In this document: positions 7,682 to 16,640 of the stretch, in pieces
Layout of the letters: the number at the start of each line of letters is the position of its first letter
How positions within the stretch are numbered: the stretch's first letter is position 1
Source of the DNA: Spirochaetales bacterium
GTDB lineage: Bacteria; Spirochaetota; Spirochaetia; UBA9216
Length of the DNA: 64,000 bases
NCBI GenBank assembly: GCA_016839055.1
Contig: JAEKNX010000006.1
Coordinates: forward strand, 186,001-250,000
Direction of reading: 5' to 3'
Translations under genes and position numbers: made by a program
The notes under the pieces: generated by a model
Database searches by the model: none
Seen by the model: only the letters and a program-made list of their open reading frames with translations
What the model was told of the DNA's origin: nothing

Positions 7682-10648
7682 ATGTCTGGAAAGAAGAGTA
7701 TTACCGGACGGATTAATATAGATACCGATGATGAAGGGCTTCTCGCCGTTTTTCGTTTTACGCCTGAGGCAGGCGGCGCAGAATGGGATCTTCAATCAAT
7801 AAACAGATACATATCCGAGAGAAAAATTGTTTACGGATTTGACCGAAAAACACTGGAGGGAGCTCTGAATGACTTATTGTCAAAGGGGACGGAGGCTGAA
7901 TTCACCCTCGCCGAAGGAGATGCTCCCGTAAAGCCCGTACCGGCTGAATGGAACTGGACCGAGTCAAAAATTCCGGAAGAACGGAAGGCCGACACGCAGC
8001 GGGTTCTTCACAATGCCGCGCCCCCTGAGATCCTCCGGACGGAAATCGAGAAGGTTAGGCAGGAGCGTGTAGTAAAGAAGAAGGGAATTCTCCCCTTCGG
8101 CAAAGAAAAAGAAGAGACGGTTGCCGAGATTGTAAAGCTGGAGAAACGGGTACGGGTTGCTGTCGAATCTGAGGTTGTTGACGCGGGCTGGGTAGAAGCC
8201 GGAACGGTTATCGCGGAGATTTACCCGGGAAAACCCGGAGCTCTCGGAAAGGATGTATACGGAAGGCCTATTCCGTCGCCCTCTTCGGATGATGAGTTCT
8301 GGCCAGGCCGGAATATTGAGACTAAGGGCGGCAAGTATATTGCGGCCGAAAGCGGAGTCCTTCGCCGCGGTGTTAACTGGGTTGAAGTTCTGCAGTTCAA
8401 GGCTCATGACTGGTCACTTGAGCTTTCAAAGGACAAGAATACATGTCTTTTAAGGTTCAATCCCGGAGGCCTTGAGTCGAACCTCCCCGATCCTGCCGAA
8501 ATTATAAAGCGGGCTGAAATGCTCGGCTGCGCGCCGGACACGCTTTTCTCAGAGGATAAGCTGACTGGAATTATAAGGACGGCCGTCTCAACCGGCAAGA
8601 TTCTTGATAAGGTAATAATTAGTACTGATGATGACGGTTTTTTCGAGATAAGGGTAACAGAAGATAAACTGAAGGCCGAACTGGTAATGCATAAGGGCCG
8701 CGGGGAAGGAAAGTCCCTGGTTCTGAAGCAGGTGGGAGCCGCTATAAAGTCCAGCGGCCTCAAAGGGCTGGATTTGAAAAAGATTCAGGAGATAATTCTG
8801 GAGTTCTATCGCGGCCCCGAGACTGATTTATGTTTTACCCTTTGCGAGGGAATTGCCGCGGAACACGGCGAGACTGGAAAAATTACATGGGATCTGGTAT
8901 TCCTCGGAGGGTCCCAGATTGATGATATTAAAAAGCGATCGGCGACTCTCAGTGACGAGTATCTTTCCAAGATTGAATCTGCCGCGAATTATCCTCCCGC
9001 CGAGGCTGCCGCCCTGGCCTTAGTGAAGGATCAGCAGCAGATTGCCGTTCTCCCTGTTGACTCGGGGAAAAGCGGTGTCGATGTTTACGGCAAAGAGGTT
9101 GAGTCTTCCTCCGTGGACACCGGTGCTTTTGAGGCCCTTGAAAATGTTAAATTTGAAGGCGGTAATCTTGTCTCGACCGCGGCCGGGCTTTTTGAGCGGT
9201 TTGAAAAAGAAGGTGAAACAGCCTTCCGGATTAGGCCATATCAGGATTCCGAGACAAAAATAAAAGTTTCCGCTGATAGGATGTCGGCGACCATGACCGC
9301 CGTCCCTTCCTTAGGAGCGGGGCGTCCGCCTTCTTTAGAAGACGCAAACCGGCTGATAGCGGAAGCCGGCCTGGCAAAGGGGATTAACACCGAGACTGTC
9401 CGCGGAGTTGTAGAGAAAGCGCGCGCCGGTGAGAGCGTCTCCGGCGCTTTGATTGCGATGGGGCAGGCACCGAAGAATGCCGGCGAGTACAAGCTGAAAT
9501 TTCTCATAGAGCTTGCAGGCGGTGAGGCCGTGAGTATTGATGCAAGCGGAAAGGCCGACTACCGTAAACAGAATAAGATATCAAGCGTTAAAGAAGGCGA
9601 TCTTCTCGCCGAAATCCAGGTGATTGAGGGCGAATCCAAAGACGGCTGGGATGTCCTTGGAAAAGCACTTCCGGCCAAACAGCTTACTCCGCTGAACGTC
9701 GAGATAGGAAACAATATCAGGGAAGAAAAAGATGAACAGGGCGATACCTTCCTGGTTGCCGCGAAATCGGGCCGGGTCCTGTATGAGAATAACAGGATTG
9801 AAGTGCAGGAGAGCCTGTTTGTAAAGGGTGATGTTGATTTTGGAACCGGTAATATAAAGTTCGGCGGCGATGTCAACGTTAAGGGTAATGTTAGAAGTGG
9901 TTTCTATGTCATGGCCGGCGGAAATGTGGCTGTTGGAATGAACTCGGAGATGTCGCTCCTGTCCTCTGATAAGTCAATCATGGTCGCTCAGGGAGTGAAA
10001 GGCGGCGGGAAAGCCATTATTAGAGCCAAGGCCTCCATTTTGCTGTCATTCGCCGAGCGGGCAACTCTGCTGGCGGTCGAGGATATTACCGTGAAGAACG
10101 CTGTCTTCAACTGCAAGGTTAAATGTAACGGAAAATTGAGGCTGAAGACCGAGAAGGGCTATCTCGTCGGCGGGCGTATTCAGGCCAGAGGCGGGATAGA
10201 GGCTGCGAACATAGGCTCTGGATCCGGAAGCCGGACCCAGGTCTCCTTCGGTCAGGATTATCTAATTTCAGATCAGATTGAGATCGAAGAGAATGAAATA
10301 AATAAAATAAAAAACAAGCTGATTAAAATAGATCCTGAAATGCGGAATGCGGAAAGATCCGGAGAGACAAAGATTCTTGCCGGACTAAGGATGGAAAAAT
10401 TCAAGTTAATGAAGATTCTTGAGAAGAGAAGCCTTCGTGTGTTCACGCTTAAAGAGCGTTTTGAACAGCATCATCCAGGTGAGGTTATCGTAAGGGGTGA
10501 GGTTTTTCCGGGGGTTGTTTTTGAGAGTCATGGCAGATATCTCGAAATTTCTAAAAAAGAAAAAGCGGTAAAGATTTTATTTAATCAAGAAACCGGTATG
10601 CTTGAAACAGTCTCTCTGGAGAAGAAAGGCGAATCAGGCGGGGAGTAA
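7682..10648 (+). CDS. fapA: Large FapA (DUF342) family protein
   Basis: 988 residues, well above the ~450-700 usual for DUF342 proteins. The C-terminal part (about 700-985) has the right-handed beta-helix pattern VKGDVDFGTGNIKFGGDVNV, then MAGGNVAVG, GGGKAIIRAKASILLSF and ARGGIEAANIGS, followed by a coiled coil (about 865-925). The characteristic FapA motif with G-K-DVYG-like sequence occurs three times: near residues 183-195 (GKPGALGKDVYGRPI), ~457-470 (SGVDVYGKEV) and ~648-660 (KDGWDVLGKALP). This indicates triplication of the N-terminal unit. FapA proteins are cytoplasmic polymerising scaffolds linked to flagellar assembly. It sits between flhG-like and lgt with 2-bp gaps. Confidence 0.88.
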   Translation: MSGKKSITGRINIDTDDEGLLAVFRFTPEAGGAEWDLQSINRYISERKIVYGFDRKTLEGALNDLLSKGTEAEFTLAEGDAPVKPVPAEWNWTESKIPEERKADTQRVLHNAAPPEILRTEIEKVRQERVVKKKGILPFGKEKEETVAEIVKLEKRVRVAVESEVVDAGWVEAGTVIAEIYPGKPGALGKDVYGRPIPSPSSDDEFWPGRNIETKGGKYIAAESGVLRRGVNWVEVLQFKAHDWSLELSKDKNTCLLRFNPGGLESNLPDPAEIIKRAEMLGCAPDTLFSEDKLTGIIRTAVSTGKILDKVIISTDDDGFFEIRVTEDKLKAELVMHKGRGEGKSLVLKQVGAAIKSSGLKGLDLKKIQEIILEFYRGPETDLCFTLCEGIAAEHGETGKITWDLVFLGGSQIDDIKKRSATLSDEYLSKIESAANYPPAEAAALALVKDQQQIAVLPVDSGKSGVDVYGKEVESSSVDTGAFEALENVKFEGGNLVSTAAGLFERFEKEGETAFRIRPYQDSETKIKVSADRMSATMTAVPSLGAGRPPSLEDANRLIAEAGLAKGINTETVRGVVEKARAGESVSGALIAMGQAPKNAGEYKLKFLIELAGGEAVSIDASGKADYRKQNKISSVKEGDLLAEIQVIEGESKDGWDVLGKALPAKQLTPLNVEIGNNIREEKDEQGDTFLVAAKSGRVLYENNRIEVQESLFVKGDVDFGTGNIKFGGDVNVKGNVRSGFYVMAGGNVAVGMNSEMSLLSSDKSIMVAQGVKGGGKAIIRAKASILLSFAERATLLAVEDITVKNAVFNCKVKCNGKLRLKTEKGYLVGGRIQARGGIEAANIGSGSGSRTQVSFGQDYLISDQIEIEENEINKIKNKLIKIDPEMRNAERSGETKILAGLRMEKFKLMKILEKRSLRVFTLKERFEQHHPGEVIVRGEVFPGVVFESHGRYLEISKKEKAVKILFNQETGMLETVSLEKKGESGGE

Positions 10649-10650
10649 AA

Positions 10651-11655
10651 ATGCAGGCGTTTATATATTTTCCGAATTGGATTAAACCTGAAATCATTCC
10701 GGGCTTTCCAGTCAGGTGGTACGGGCTGATGTATCTGGTGGCCTTTGGCATCACCTATTTTCTTGTTATTAGACAGCTTAAGAAGGACAAGCCCGGGATC
10801 GAGGAGGATGATCTTCTTAACTGTTTTTTCTGGGCAATTATCGGGCTTCTAATAGGGGCCAGGATTTTCGCTACAACCATATATGATCCGACACATTATT
10901 ATATTACCAGGCCGTGGCTGATCTTCTGGCCGTTCCGGGATGGACAGTTCACCGGACTTCAGGGCATGAGCTATCACGGCGGAGTAGTCGGTGCGGTCGT
11001 CAGCACTATGATCTATTGCAGAATTCGAAAGCTGAGCTGGTTTAAGGTCGCGGACCTGATAGTTGCGGGGCTTCCACTGGGATATACCTTCGGAAGACTC
11101 GGTAATTTTATAAACGGCGAACTCTGGGGAAGGGTTACTACAAAACCTTGGGGAATAGTCTTTCCGCATGCTCCAAAATTTTCAGTTGCAGGGGAATGGG
11201 TCAGAGACGTGGTGCATCGGGTTGGAATGGAGCTTCCTTCGGCCGGACTTATCAATCTGCCACGGCATCCGTCGCAGCTCTATGAAGCCCTTCTGGAAGG
11301 TGTCATTCTCTGGCTTTTTCTCTGGTTCATAGTGAAACCGAGAAAGAAAACAGACGGAACCATGATTAGTTTCTATCTGATAGGCTACGGACTGGTACGG
11401 TTTTTTATTGAATATTTTCGTGAGCCGGATGCCGATATGGGGTTCCCTCTTCAGTTCGCCGATGCCGGACCGACACCGGCGCTGTTTAGTTCCTTCTTTA
11501 ACTTTTCGACAGGACAGATCCTCTGTGCACTAATGATTATCGGAGGAATTGCCCTCTACCAGTTTTCAAAACGCCGCGCCTTCGCGCCCCCTTCCGAAAA
11601 GGAGAGTGGCAGCGCCGGCAAATCCATAAGACGCCGGAGAAAGCGGATAAAATAA
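10651..11655 (+). CDS. lgt: Prolipoprotein diacylglyceryl transferase
   Basis: 334 residues. Lgt transfers diacylglycerol from phosphatidylglycerol to the lipobox cysteine of prolipoproteins in the inner membrane. The HGG motif (GMSYHGGVVGAVV), the Lgt signature GRLGNFINGELWGR and the late RHPSQLYEALLEGV block are all present among about seven membrane segments. There is an unusually basic 30-residue tail (ends RRRRKRIK). It follows fapA with a 2-bp gap, and a strong inverted repeat follows its stop. Confidence 0.97.
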   Translation: MQAFIYFPNWIKPEIIPGFPVRWYGLMYLVAFGITYFLVIRQLKKDKPGIEEDDLLNCFFWAIIGLLIGARIFATTIYDPTHYYITRPWLIFWPFRDGQFTGLQGMSYHGGVVGAVVSTMIYCRIRKLSWFKVADLIVAGLPLGYTFGRLGNFINGELWGRVTTKPWGIVFPHAPKFSVAGEWVRDVVHRVGMELPSAGLINLPRHPSQLYEALLEGVILWLFLWFIVKPRKKTDGTMISFYLIGYGLVRFFIEYFREPDADMGFPLQFADAGPTPALFSSFFNFSTGQILCALMIIGGIALYQFSKRRAFAPPSEKESGSAGKSIRRRRKRIK

Positions 11656-11665
11656 CCTTAACTAT

Positions 11666-11692
11666 CACCCATAGGGGATTCCCCTATGGGTG
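11666..11692 (+). terminator. Strong hairpin after lgt
   Basis: A perfect 12-bp stem (CACCCATAGGGG/CCCCTATGGGTG) with an ATT loop, 10 bp after the lgt stop. No U-run follows, so it may be a factor-assisted terminator or an RNA stabiliser rather than a classical intrinsic terminator. Confidence 0.55.
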
Positions 11693-11769
11693 CAGTAGTG
11701 GCTGCTCCTATGAAATGTTTCAAAGATGCCTGATTTGCGGCTGCTGTTTCATGTGTCATCATCGTAAGC

Positions 11770-12738
11770 ATGAAAGAATCATGGATTAAGGAAAACGAAG
11801 TCGAAAGAGAAAATGAAGCTGGCGAACTCGATGCACTCTCTCTTTATTTAAAGCAGATCTCCGCCTATCCCCTGCTCAGCAGGGCCGATGAGTTGGATGT
11901 AGCATTAAGAATAAGCAGCCTTAAAGAGAGGGTTAAAAACCTCGAAGAGGCATCTCAGTTTGACGAAATTCTCAGCCATGACTATGATCAGAAGAAGGCT
12001 CTCTGTGATGCCGACCTGAATAAAGCCAGAAATAAACTTATTACAAGTAATCTCAGGCTGGTCGTTTCCATCGCGAAAAGATATCAGCACCGCGGACTCA
12101 ACCTGATTGACCTGATAAATGAAGGAAATATCGGGCTGATTGAAGCAGTCGAACGTTTTGATTACCGGAGGGGTTGTAAATTTTCTACCTACGGAACCTG
12201 GTGGATTCAGCAGGCGATCATCAAATCGATAGCCGACAAGGGTAAAACAATCAGGATACCCGTACATGTACTTAATTCGGCGCGAAAGTGCTTTTCGGCT
12301 TCACGCGAACTTGCGCAGAATCTCGGACGGGACCCGAGATCTGCCGAGATAGCACATTATATGCACATGACTGAAGCGAAGGTTGATACCATCCTCTTGA
12401 GTACCGGAGATGCTACATCGCTTGACATATCCGTTGATGATGAAAACTCCACTAATCTTTCGGAGCTCATCTCGAGTGATGAGTCCTACGAACCTTTTGA
12501 AGAATTTTTCAAGATTAACATCAAGGAGATTCTAGCCCATTCACTGGAAGAACTGACAGAGCGCGAACGAGAAATTGTTAAACTCAGATTCGGGTTGGAC
12601 GGCAGAACTCCTCTGACTCTTGAGGAGATCGGCAAGATATTCAGCATAACAAGAGAAAGGGTTAGACAGATTCAGAATAAAGCAGTAGCAAGACTGAGTG
12701 AGTCTTCCGAGATACAGGAACTCAGACGGGTGATATAA
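11770..12738 (+). CDS. Group 2 sigma-70 factor (RpoD/RpoS-like)
   Basis: 322 residues. Region 1.2 (DALSLYLKQISAYPLLSRADEL), region 2 (ARNKLITSNLRLVVSIAKRY, INEGNIGLIEAVERFDY, FSTYGTWWIQQAI), region 3 and region 4 (LTEREREIVKLRFGL, LEEIGKIFSITRERVRQIQNKAVARL) are all present. It lacks the region 1.1 and large non-conserved insert of the housekeeping RpoD, so it is an alternative group 2 factor, probably RpoS-like in role. It forms a pair with the degenerate receiver gene starting 2 bp after its stop, which may regulate it. Confidence 0.9.
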   Translation: MKESWIKENEVERENEAGELDALSLYLKQISAYPLLSRADELDVALRISSLKERVKNLEEASQFDEILSHDYDQKKALCDADLNKARNKLITSNLRLVVSIAKRYQHRGLNLIDLINEGNIGLIEAVERFDYRRGCKFSTYGTWWIQQAIIKSIADKGKTIRIPVHVLNSARKCFSASRELAQNLGRDPRSAEIAHYMHMTEAKVDTILLSTGDATSLDISVDDENSTNLSELISSDESYEPFEEFFKINIKEILAHSLEELTEREREIVKLRFGLDGRTPLTLEEIGKIFSITRERVRQIQNKAVARLSESSEIQELRRVI

Positions 12739-12740
12739 AG

Positions 12741-13121
12741 ATGGCAAGTCCACTTTTGATTTTTTCTGATTCGAATGCTCTCATCGGAAACATCCAGTAT
12801 GTCTTTAAAGACATACTGGAGTGTGTAAGTTCCGACTCTCTCGAGTGGATTGAGCAGTACCTGACATGTCATGATATTAAACTGTTAATTGCGGATATGG
12901 ATATGGAATTAAACGCCGCCGCACGGAATGAGGTTCTGGAAGGTCTCAAGGAATACCGGAATGGCCAGACTTCTTTCCTTTTTCTCGTTTCTGAAAAACG
13001 GAAACTTGAAATAGAGAGAGATTATGAGGACTTATCGGATATGGTTGTCTCCGCCGACTGGCTTATCAAGCCGTTCAGCAGGGACAACCTGGTTTTTACT
13101 GTAGGCAAACTCTGCGGTTGA
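12741..13121 (+). CDS. Degenerate response-regulator receiver protein
   Basis: 126 residues, a single receiver-like domain. The pattern LLIFSDSNALIGNIQYVF...KLLIADMDMEL...TSFLFLVSEKRKL...VVSADWLIKPFSRDNLV follows a CheY fold. A possible phospho-acceptor Asp lies in IADMDME and the conserved Lys-Pro in LIKPFS, but the N-terminal acidic pair is reduced to a single Asp. It starts 2 bp after the sigma factor stop. It could be a regulatory partner of that sigma factor (inference from position only). Confidence 0.7.
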   Translation: MASPLLIFSDSNALIGNIQYVFKDILECVSSDSLEWIEQYLTCHDIKLLIADMDMELNAAARNEVLEGLKEYRNGQTSFLFLVSEKRKLEIERDYEDLSDMVVSADWLIKPFSRDNLVFTVGKLCG

Positions 13122-13131
13122 GATTAAGATC

Positions 13132-13160
13132 TTGACGTAGAGTTTTTTTTTTGCTATTCT
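13132..13160 (+). promoter_or_regulatory. Promoter of the fur operon
   Basis: TTGACG (13132-13137), a 17-bp spacer containing a T-tract, and TATTCT (13155-13160). The Fur operator begins within the -10 element. Confidence 0.75.
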
Positions 13161-13187
13161 ATTGATAATGATTCTCAATATCAATAG
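13159..13187. promoter_or_regulatory. Fur box (operator)
   Basis: The core GATAATGATTCTCAATATC (13164-13182) closely fits the Fur consensus GATAATGATWATCATTATC. It sits inside a perfect 9-bp inverted repeat (CTATTGATA at 13159-13167, TATCAATAG at 13179-13187). Its overlap with the -10 element and transcription start implies iron-dependent autorepression of fur, the NifX-like gene and mrp. Confidence 0.85.
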
Positions 13188-13213
13188 AAAGACAAATATG
13201 AAGAGTAGCTCTA

Positions 13214-13696
13214 ATGGATGAAAACTGCAATAGACGGCTTATTCCCTGCTGCATGAATCTTGAGGGCGGAATCCGGAACCGCGGACTGCGGATGACAATA
13301 CCCCGGCAGCTTGTGGCTGGCGTGCTCGATACTGCCGACGGTTATCTCAGCGCTGATGAGATTTACACCAGGATAAGGGAAGATTACCCGGGAATCGGGC
13401 TGGCAACAGTCTACAGGACCCTTGTTTTACTTGATGAGATGGGGATTGTAAACAGATACAACTTCGGCGACGGCTGTGCACGATTTATAATCGCTGAAGA
13501 GCAGACGAGTGAACATTCTCATCAGCTTGTATGTGAGAAATGTTTCAAGGTTGTCAAATACTCGGATTTTGTAAAAGATGAACTGGATCTCTTCCGCAGG
13601 GTGGAATCGGTTTTGTCTGAAAAACACGGGTTTGAAATAAACAGACATATTGTGCAGTTTTACGGTATATGTCCGGACTGCAAAGAGGAGAAATGA
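13214..13696 (+). CDS. fur: Fur family metalloregulator
   Basis: 160 residues. The DNA-binding winged helix (GLRMTIPRQLVAGVL, then GLATVYRTLVLLDEMGIV) precedes a metal-binding dimerisation domain with HSHQLVCEKC and a C-terminal CPDC pair forming the structural zinc site. The Fur box in its own promoter supports a Fur rather than PerR or Zur assignment. The first 16 residues are unusual in containing three cysteines (Cys5, Cys12, Cys13); a start at Met14 is possible but lacks a ribosome site. The NifX-like gene begins 1 bp after its stop. Confidence 0.9.
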   Translation: MDENCNRRLIPCCMNLEGGIRNRGLRMTIPRQLVAGVLDTADGYLSADEIYTRIREDYPGIGLATVYRTLVLLDEMGIVNRYNFGDGCARFIIAEEQTSEHSHQLVCEKCFKVVKYSDFVKDELDLFRRVESVLSEKHGFEINRHIVQFYGICPDCKEEK

Positions 13697-13697
13697 A

Positions 13698-14057
13698 ATG
13701 AAAGTAGCAGTAGCAACGTCCAACGGACAGGTTTCAGAGCATTTTGGTCATGCACCAGGATTCACAACGGCGATAGTCACTGAAGAAGGTATAACTGATG
13801 TTACATATATCGACAACCCCGGTGGAAATTGTCAGGCAATTCCGATGATGCTCGCGGGACTGGGAATTAACGTCGCGATAGTCGGCGGAATAGGCGGAGG
13901 AGCCGTGTCAAATCTCCAGGCTAACGGAATTGAGGTTATAGGAAGTGCATCTGGTCCGGTTGAAGCCGTTCTTGAAGCGTTTAAAACCGGAACAATTGAA
14001 AAAGGCGCAGTCGGCTGTGATCACCATGATCATGATGATCACGACTGCGGAAAATAA
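13698..14057 (+). CDS. NifX/NifB-C-like (dinitrogenase iron-molybdenum cofactor family) protein
   Basis: 119 residues from the ATG at 13698, which follows AGGAGAAATGA spanning the fur stop; upstream in-frame codons lie inside fur. The pattern [28 protein letters not shown], then [23 protein letters not shown] is that of the NifX/NafY/VnfX fold, which binds Fe-S cofactors or precursors. The tail is rich in His, Asp and Cys (two Cys, five His), suggesting metal binding. No nif genes are nearby. Placement between fur and mrp suggests a role in iron or Fe-S cluster handling. Confidence 0.88.
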   Translation: MKVAVATSNGQVSEHFGHAPGFTTAIVTEEGITDVTYIDNPGGNCQAIPMMLAGLGINVAIVGGIGGGAVSNLQANGIEVIGSASGPVEAVLEAFKTGTIEKGAVGCDHHDHDDHDCGK

Positions 14058-14070
14058 CAGGACATTAATA

Positions 14071-14889
14071 ATGAAAACAGAAGAACAGATTGCACAGGAT
14101 AGCCGGCTAGCCGACAGAATGAAGCTGATCAAGCACAAGCTTGTTGTCATGAGCGGCAAGGGCGGTGTCGGTAAATCAACCATCGCCGTAAATATTGCAA
14201 GAGGTCTCGCTGCCAAAGGATATAAAGTCGGCATAATGGATACCGATATTCACGGCCCTAATGTGGCGAAGATGTTCGGCATGGATGATGAAACACTTTT
14301 TCAGAGTGATGACGGTATAGAACCGCCTTTAACCTATGACAACCTCAAGGTTGTCAGCCTCGCGATGGCCGGTTCTGATGCCGACACCCCGATTGTATGG
14401 AGGGGGCCTCTCAAGATGGGTTTCATCAAGCAGCTTTTATCCGACGTAAACTGGGGAGAACTTGATTTTCTCGTTATAGACTCTCCCCCTGGTACCGGTG
14501 ATGAGCCGCTGTCAGTTTGTCAGTTGATTCCGGAAATTGACGGCTCGGTGATTGTGACTACTCCCCAGGACGTCGCGATTCTCGATTCGAGAAAAAGCGT
14601 GAATTTCTCGAAACAGGTAAATGTTCCCGTTCTCGGAGTAATTGAGAACATGAGCGGTTTTGTCTGTCCGGACTGCGGCAAGACACATTATTTATTTGGA
14701 ACCGGCGGAGGAGAGAAGGCGGCAAAAGATATGGATGTGCCCTTCCTTGGCAGGATACCAATTGATCAGAAACTTATGGAAGCCCAGGATAAGGGCAAAA
14801 ATGCCTTCCTGACCGCTCCCGAGTCTGAAGCCGTGAAGATCTTAAGCGGAATTATTGATGTTATCGCTGATAAAATTTATCCGCAATAA
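14071..14889 (+). CDS. mrp: Mrp/NBP35 family Fe-S carrier ATPase
   Basis: 272 residues from the ATG at 14071, preceded by CAGGA; the longer open frame upstream lies inside the NifX-like gene. The N-terminal deviant Walker A is [10 protein letters not shown], with Walker B-like [16 protein letters not shown] and the family CxxC at FVCPDCGK, which binds a bridging [4Fe-4S] cluster between two subunits. Mrp proteins deliver Fe-S clusters to apo-targets. The gene is the third of the Fur-controlled operon. Confidence 0.95.
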   Translation: MKTEEQIAQDSRLADRMKLIKHKLVVMSGKGGVGKSTIAVNIARGLAAKGYKVGIMDTDIHGPNVAKMFGMDDETLFQSDDGIEPPLTYDNLKVVSLAMAGSDADTPIVWRGPLKMGFIKQLLSDVNWGELDFLVIDSPPGTGDEPLSVCQLIPEIDGSVIVTTPQDVAILDSRKSVNFSKQVNVPVLGVIENMSGFVCPDCGKTHYLFGTGGGEKAAKDMDVPFLGRIPIDQKLMEAQDKGKNAFLTAPESEAVKILSGIIDVIADKIYPQ

Positions 14890-14893
14890 ACAA

Positions 14894-14923
14894 TTGATTA
14901 GCAGACATTTTGAGTGTTATAAT
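14894..14923 (+). promoter_or_regulatory. Promoter-like sequence downstream of mrp
   Basis: TTGATT (14894-14899), an 18-bp spacer and a perfect TATAAT (14918-14923). Transcription would start near 14930, just before the hairpin at 14938, about 225 bases upstream of the kinase-like gene at 15154. Either that gene has a long leader or a small RNA is made here. Confidence 0.45.
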
Positions 14924-14937
14924 ATAGACGACATCGG

Positions 14938-14960
14938 CCGGCAGAATTATATTCTGCCGG
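14938..14960 (+). terminator. Palindromic hairpin after mrp
   Basis: A 9-bp perfect stem (CCGGCAGAA/TTCTGCCGG) around TTATA, 49 bp after the mrp stop. The following TTCGCTATT is not a proper U-tract. It may end the fur operon or form the 5' stem of a transcript from the promoter at 14894. Confidence 0.45.
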
Positions 14961-15153
14961 TTCGCTATTGCAAAATATGAAAAAACATGTATAAAAAAGT
15001 AGACAGTTTTTCTCAACCCTACAAAGCTTCAATTATTGTTTAAATAATCCCTTATCTATTAACGAATTAAAAAGTGTTTTTTTATTTTCTCTCATGGCAT
15101 GGATCCTGCACTGTATAACATACTGAGAATTTATAAATAGGGGTTTTTCTTTA

Positions 15154-15783
15154 ATGAGTGACAGCAGAGTATTACGCGCAGTGTCCAAAACAAAAAGTAC
15201 GGATACTTATCATAGTGAAATTAAAACGGAATTATTTCGAAAAAGTATTCATGTACTAGTTGCATTTGTACCGGCGCTTGCCACAATAAATATTGAAATT
15301 ACTCAGCTTGCCCTTGCCCTTGCGGTCGTTCTGTATTCCACGAGTGAACTTATGAGACTCAACGGACGGCAGGTTCTACTCATATCCGGCATAACTGCCG
15401 CGGCCTCCCGTGAGCGTGATAAGGGGCATATGGTTCTTGGACCTGTGACACTTGCCGTTGGTGCAATGCTCGCGCTTATGCTTTATCCGCTGAAGGCCGC
15501 CGAGATTGCCATCTATGCTCTGGCGTTCGGCGACAGTGCCGCGAGTATAGTGGGAACGCTTTTCGGAAAAATTGTTATTCCCGGTTTTGGAAAGAAGACT
15601 CTTGAAGGAACACTGGCGTGTTTCGCGGCAGTGTTTATTGTGACTTTTTCGATTACCCAGAATATTTCAGCTGCTTTTATAATTGCCTCGGCAGCGGCTC
15701 TGATTGAGCTGATACCGATTAAGGATCTTGATAATCTGCTTATTCCAGTAGGCACCGGCCTCGTGGCCGTACTCATCCTCTAA
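15154..15783 (+). CDS. Dolichol/phytol kinase-like membrane protein
   Basis: 209 residues. An N-terminal motif ELFRKSIHVLVAFVP precedes about six membrane segments. The CTP-dependent kinase signatures are ALAFGDSAASIVGTLFGK, GKKTLEGTLAC and a late LIELIPIKDLDN. This matches the SEC59/DGK1/VTE5 group, which phosphorylates polyprenols, phytol or diacylglycerol. The substrate cannot be told from sequence. RBS AGGGG lies 12 bases before the ATG. Confidence 0.85.
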   Translation: MSDSRVLRAVSKTKSTDTYHSEIKTELFRKSIHVLVAFVPALATINIEITQLALALAVVLYSTSELMRLNGRQVLLISGITAAASRERDKGHMVLGPVTLAVGAMLALMLYPLKAAEIAIYALAFGDSAASIVGTLFGKIVIPGFGKKTLEGTLACFAAVFIVTFSITQNISAAFIIASAAALIELIPIKDLDNLLIPVGTGLVAVLIL

Positions 15784-15796
15784 AAATTAAACTAAC

Positions 15797-16561
15797 TTAT
15801 TCCCAGAGATACAGCTGATGTGTCCTTATTCCGAATATGATGGTGCCAGTCACCAGCAGGATAAAACCGGCAGCGGCGGGAATATACCCGGGCATGTAAA
15901 AAAGAAGTTCTCTTCCGGCAGCCGCGAGGAAGAGTCCGGCTGCGATTAGAAGATATTCATAATTCTCGTTCTTTAATCCCGCAATAATAAAGTTAAGAAC
16001 CGCAATGAGCTTAAGCAGTCCTATGGCAATCGCTATCTCGAGGAATCTTCCTATTTCCCAGGTGTTTCCCGGGACGCTCGATGAAATATCGACCGGCAGC
16101 ATCCATACGAGTGCCGCGGAAATAATTATAGAAACCGATAATACAAAACCCATTCGCTGATATTCCATGCCGGAGGAAAAAAGGCCCGAGCAGAAAAGCG
16201 CCAGCGCTCCCATAAATCTTCCGAAATAAACCAGTCTTGTCGCCATCATCCCGTAACTAAAGGGGAGTTCTGCGCCGGCTGACATCGGGATGATAAATTT
16301 GAAGATATCAAAAGAAAACGTAAAGATGAAAATATAAAAAAAGAAGATTTCCGCCGAGGCCGTATTCCTGAAAGTCAGGAAGATGAAAATAGCTGCAGTC
16401 GAGGCAAAAAGCATTAAAGCCGTTATCGGCAGAAGAAGAGTCAGCGTTGTTTCAGTGATAAACTCAAGATTTCTGACGGTTCCGATTATTACGATGGTAA
16501 GAGCTGAGATTGATAATAAAGCCAGTACAAGCATGAAGAAGTTTCTGAATCTTAAAGTCAT
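15797..16561 (-). CDS. Hypothetical multi-pass membrane protein
   Basis: 254 residues with about seven to eight hydrophobic helices spread over the whole length, beginning with MTLRFRNFFMLVLALLSISA and ending with a helix followed by GIRTHQLYLWE. No soluble domain or catalytic motif is visible. The layout resembles 7-8TM sensor modules without the cytoplasmic output domain. Not recognised further. It converges on the kinase-like gene with a 13-bp gap. Confidence 0.6.
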   Translation of the reverse strand: MTLRFRNFFMLVLALLSISALTIVIIGTVRNLEFITETTLTLLLPITALMLFASTAAIFIFLTFRNTASAEIFFFYIFIFTFSFDIFKFIIPMSAGAELPFSYGMMATRLVYFGRFMGALALFCSGLFSSGMEYQRMGFVLSVSIIISAALVWMLPVDISSSVPGNTWEIGRFLEIAIAIGLLKLIAVLNFIIAGLKNENYEYLLIAAGLFLAAAGRELLFYMPGYIPAAAGFILLVTGTIIFGIRTHQLYLWE

Positions 16562-16640
16562 AGTTTATTATAAATATGCATCACTATTTTTACTATAGAA
16601 AACTAAAAAAATGTTCGATACTGAGAAAGGGAGGCTTCCA

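Noticed and set aside
11666-11692. Hairpin after lgt as a third repeat family
   Set aside because: No other copy of its arms was noticed in the window, so it is kept as a terminator-like hairpin.
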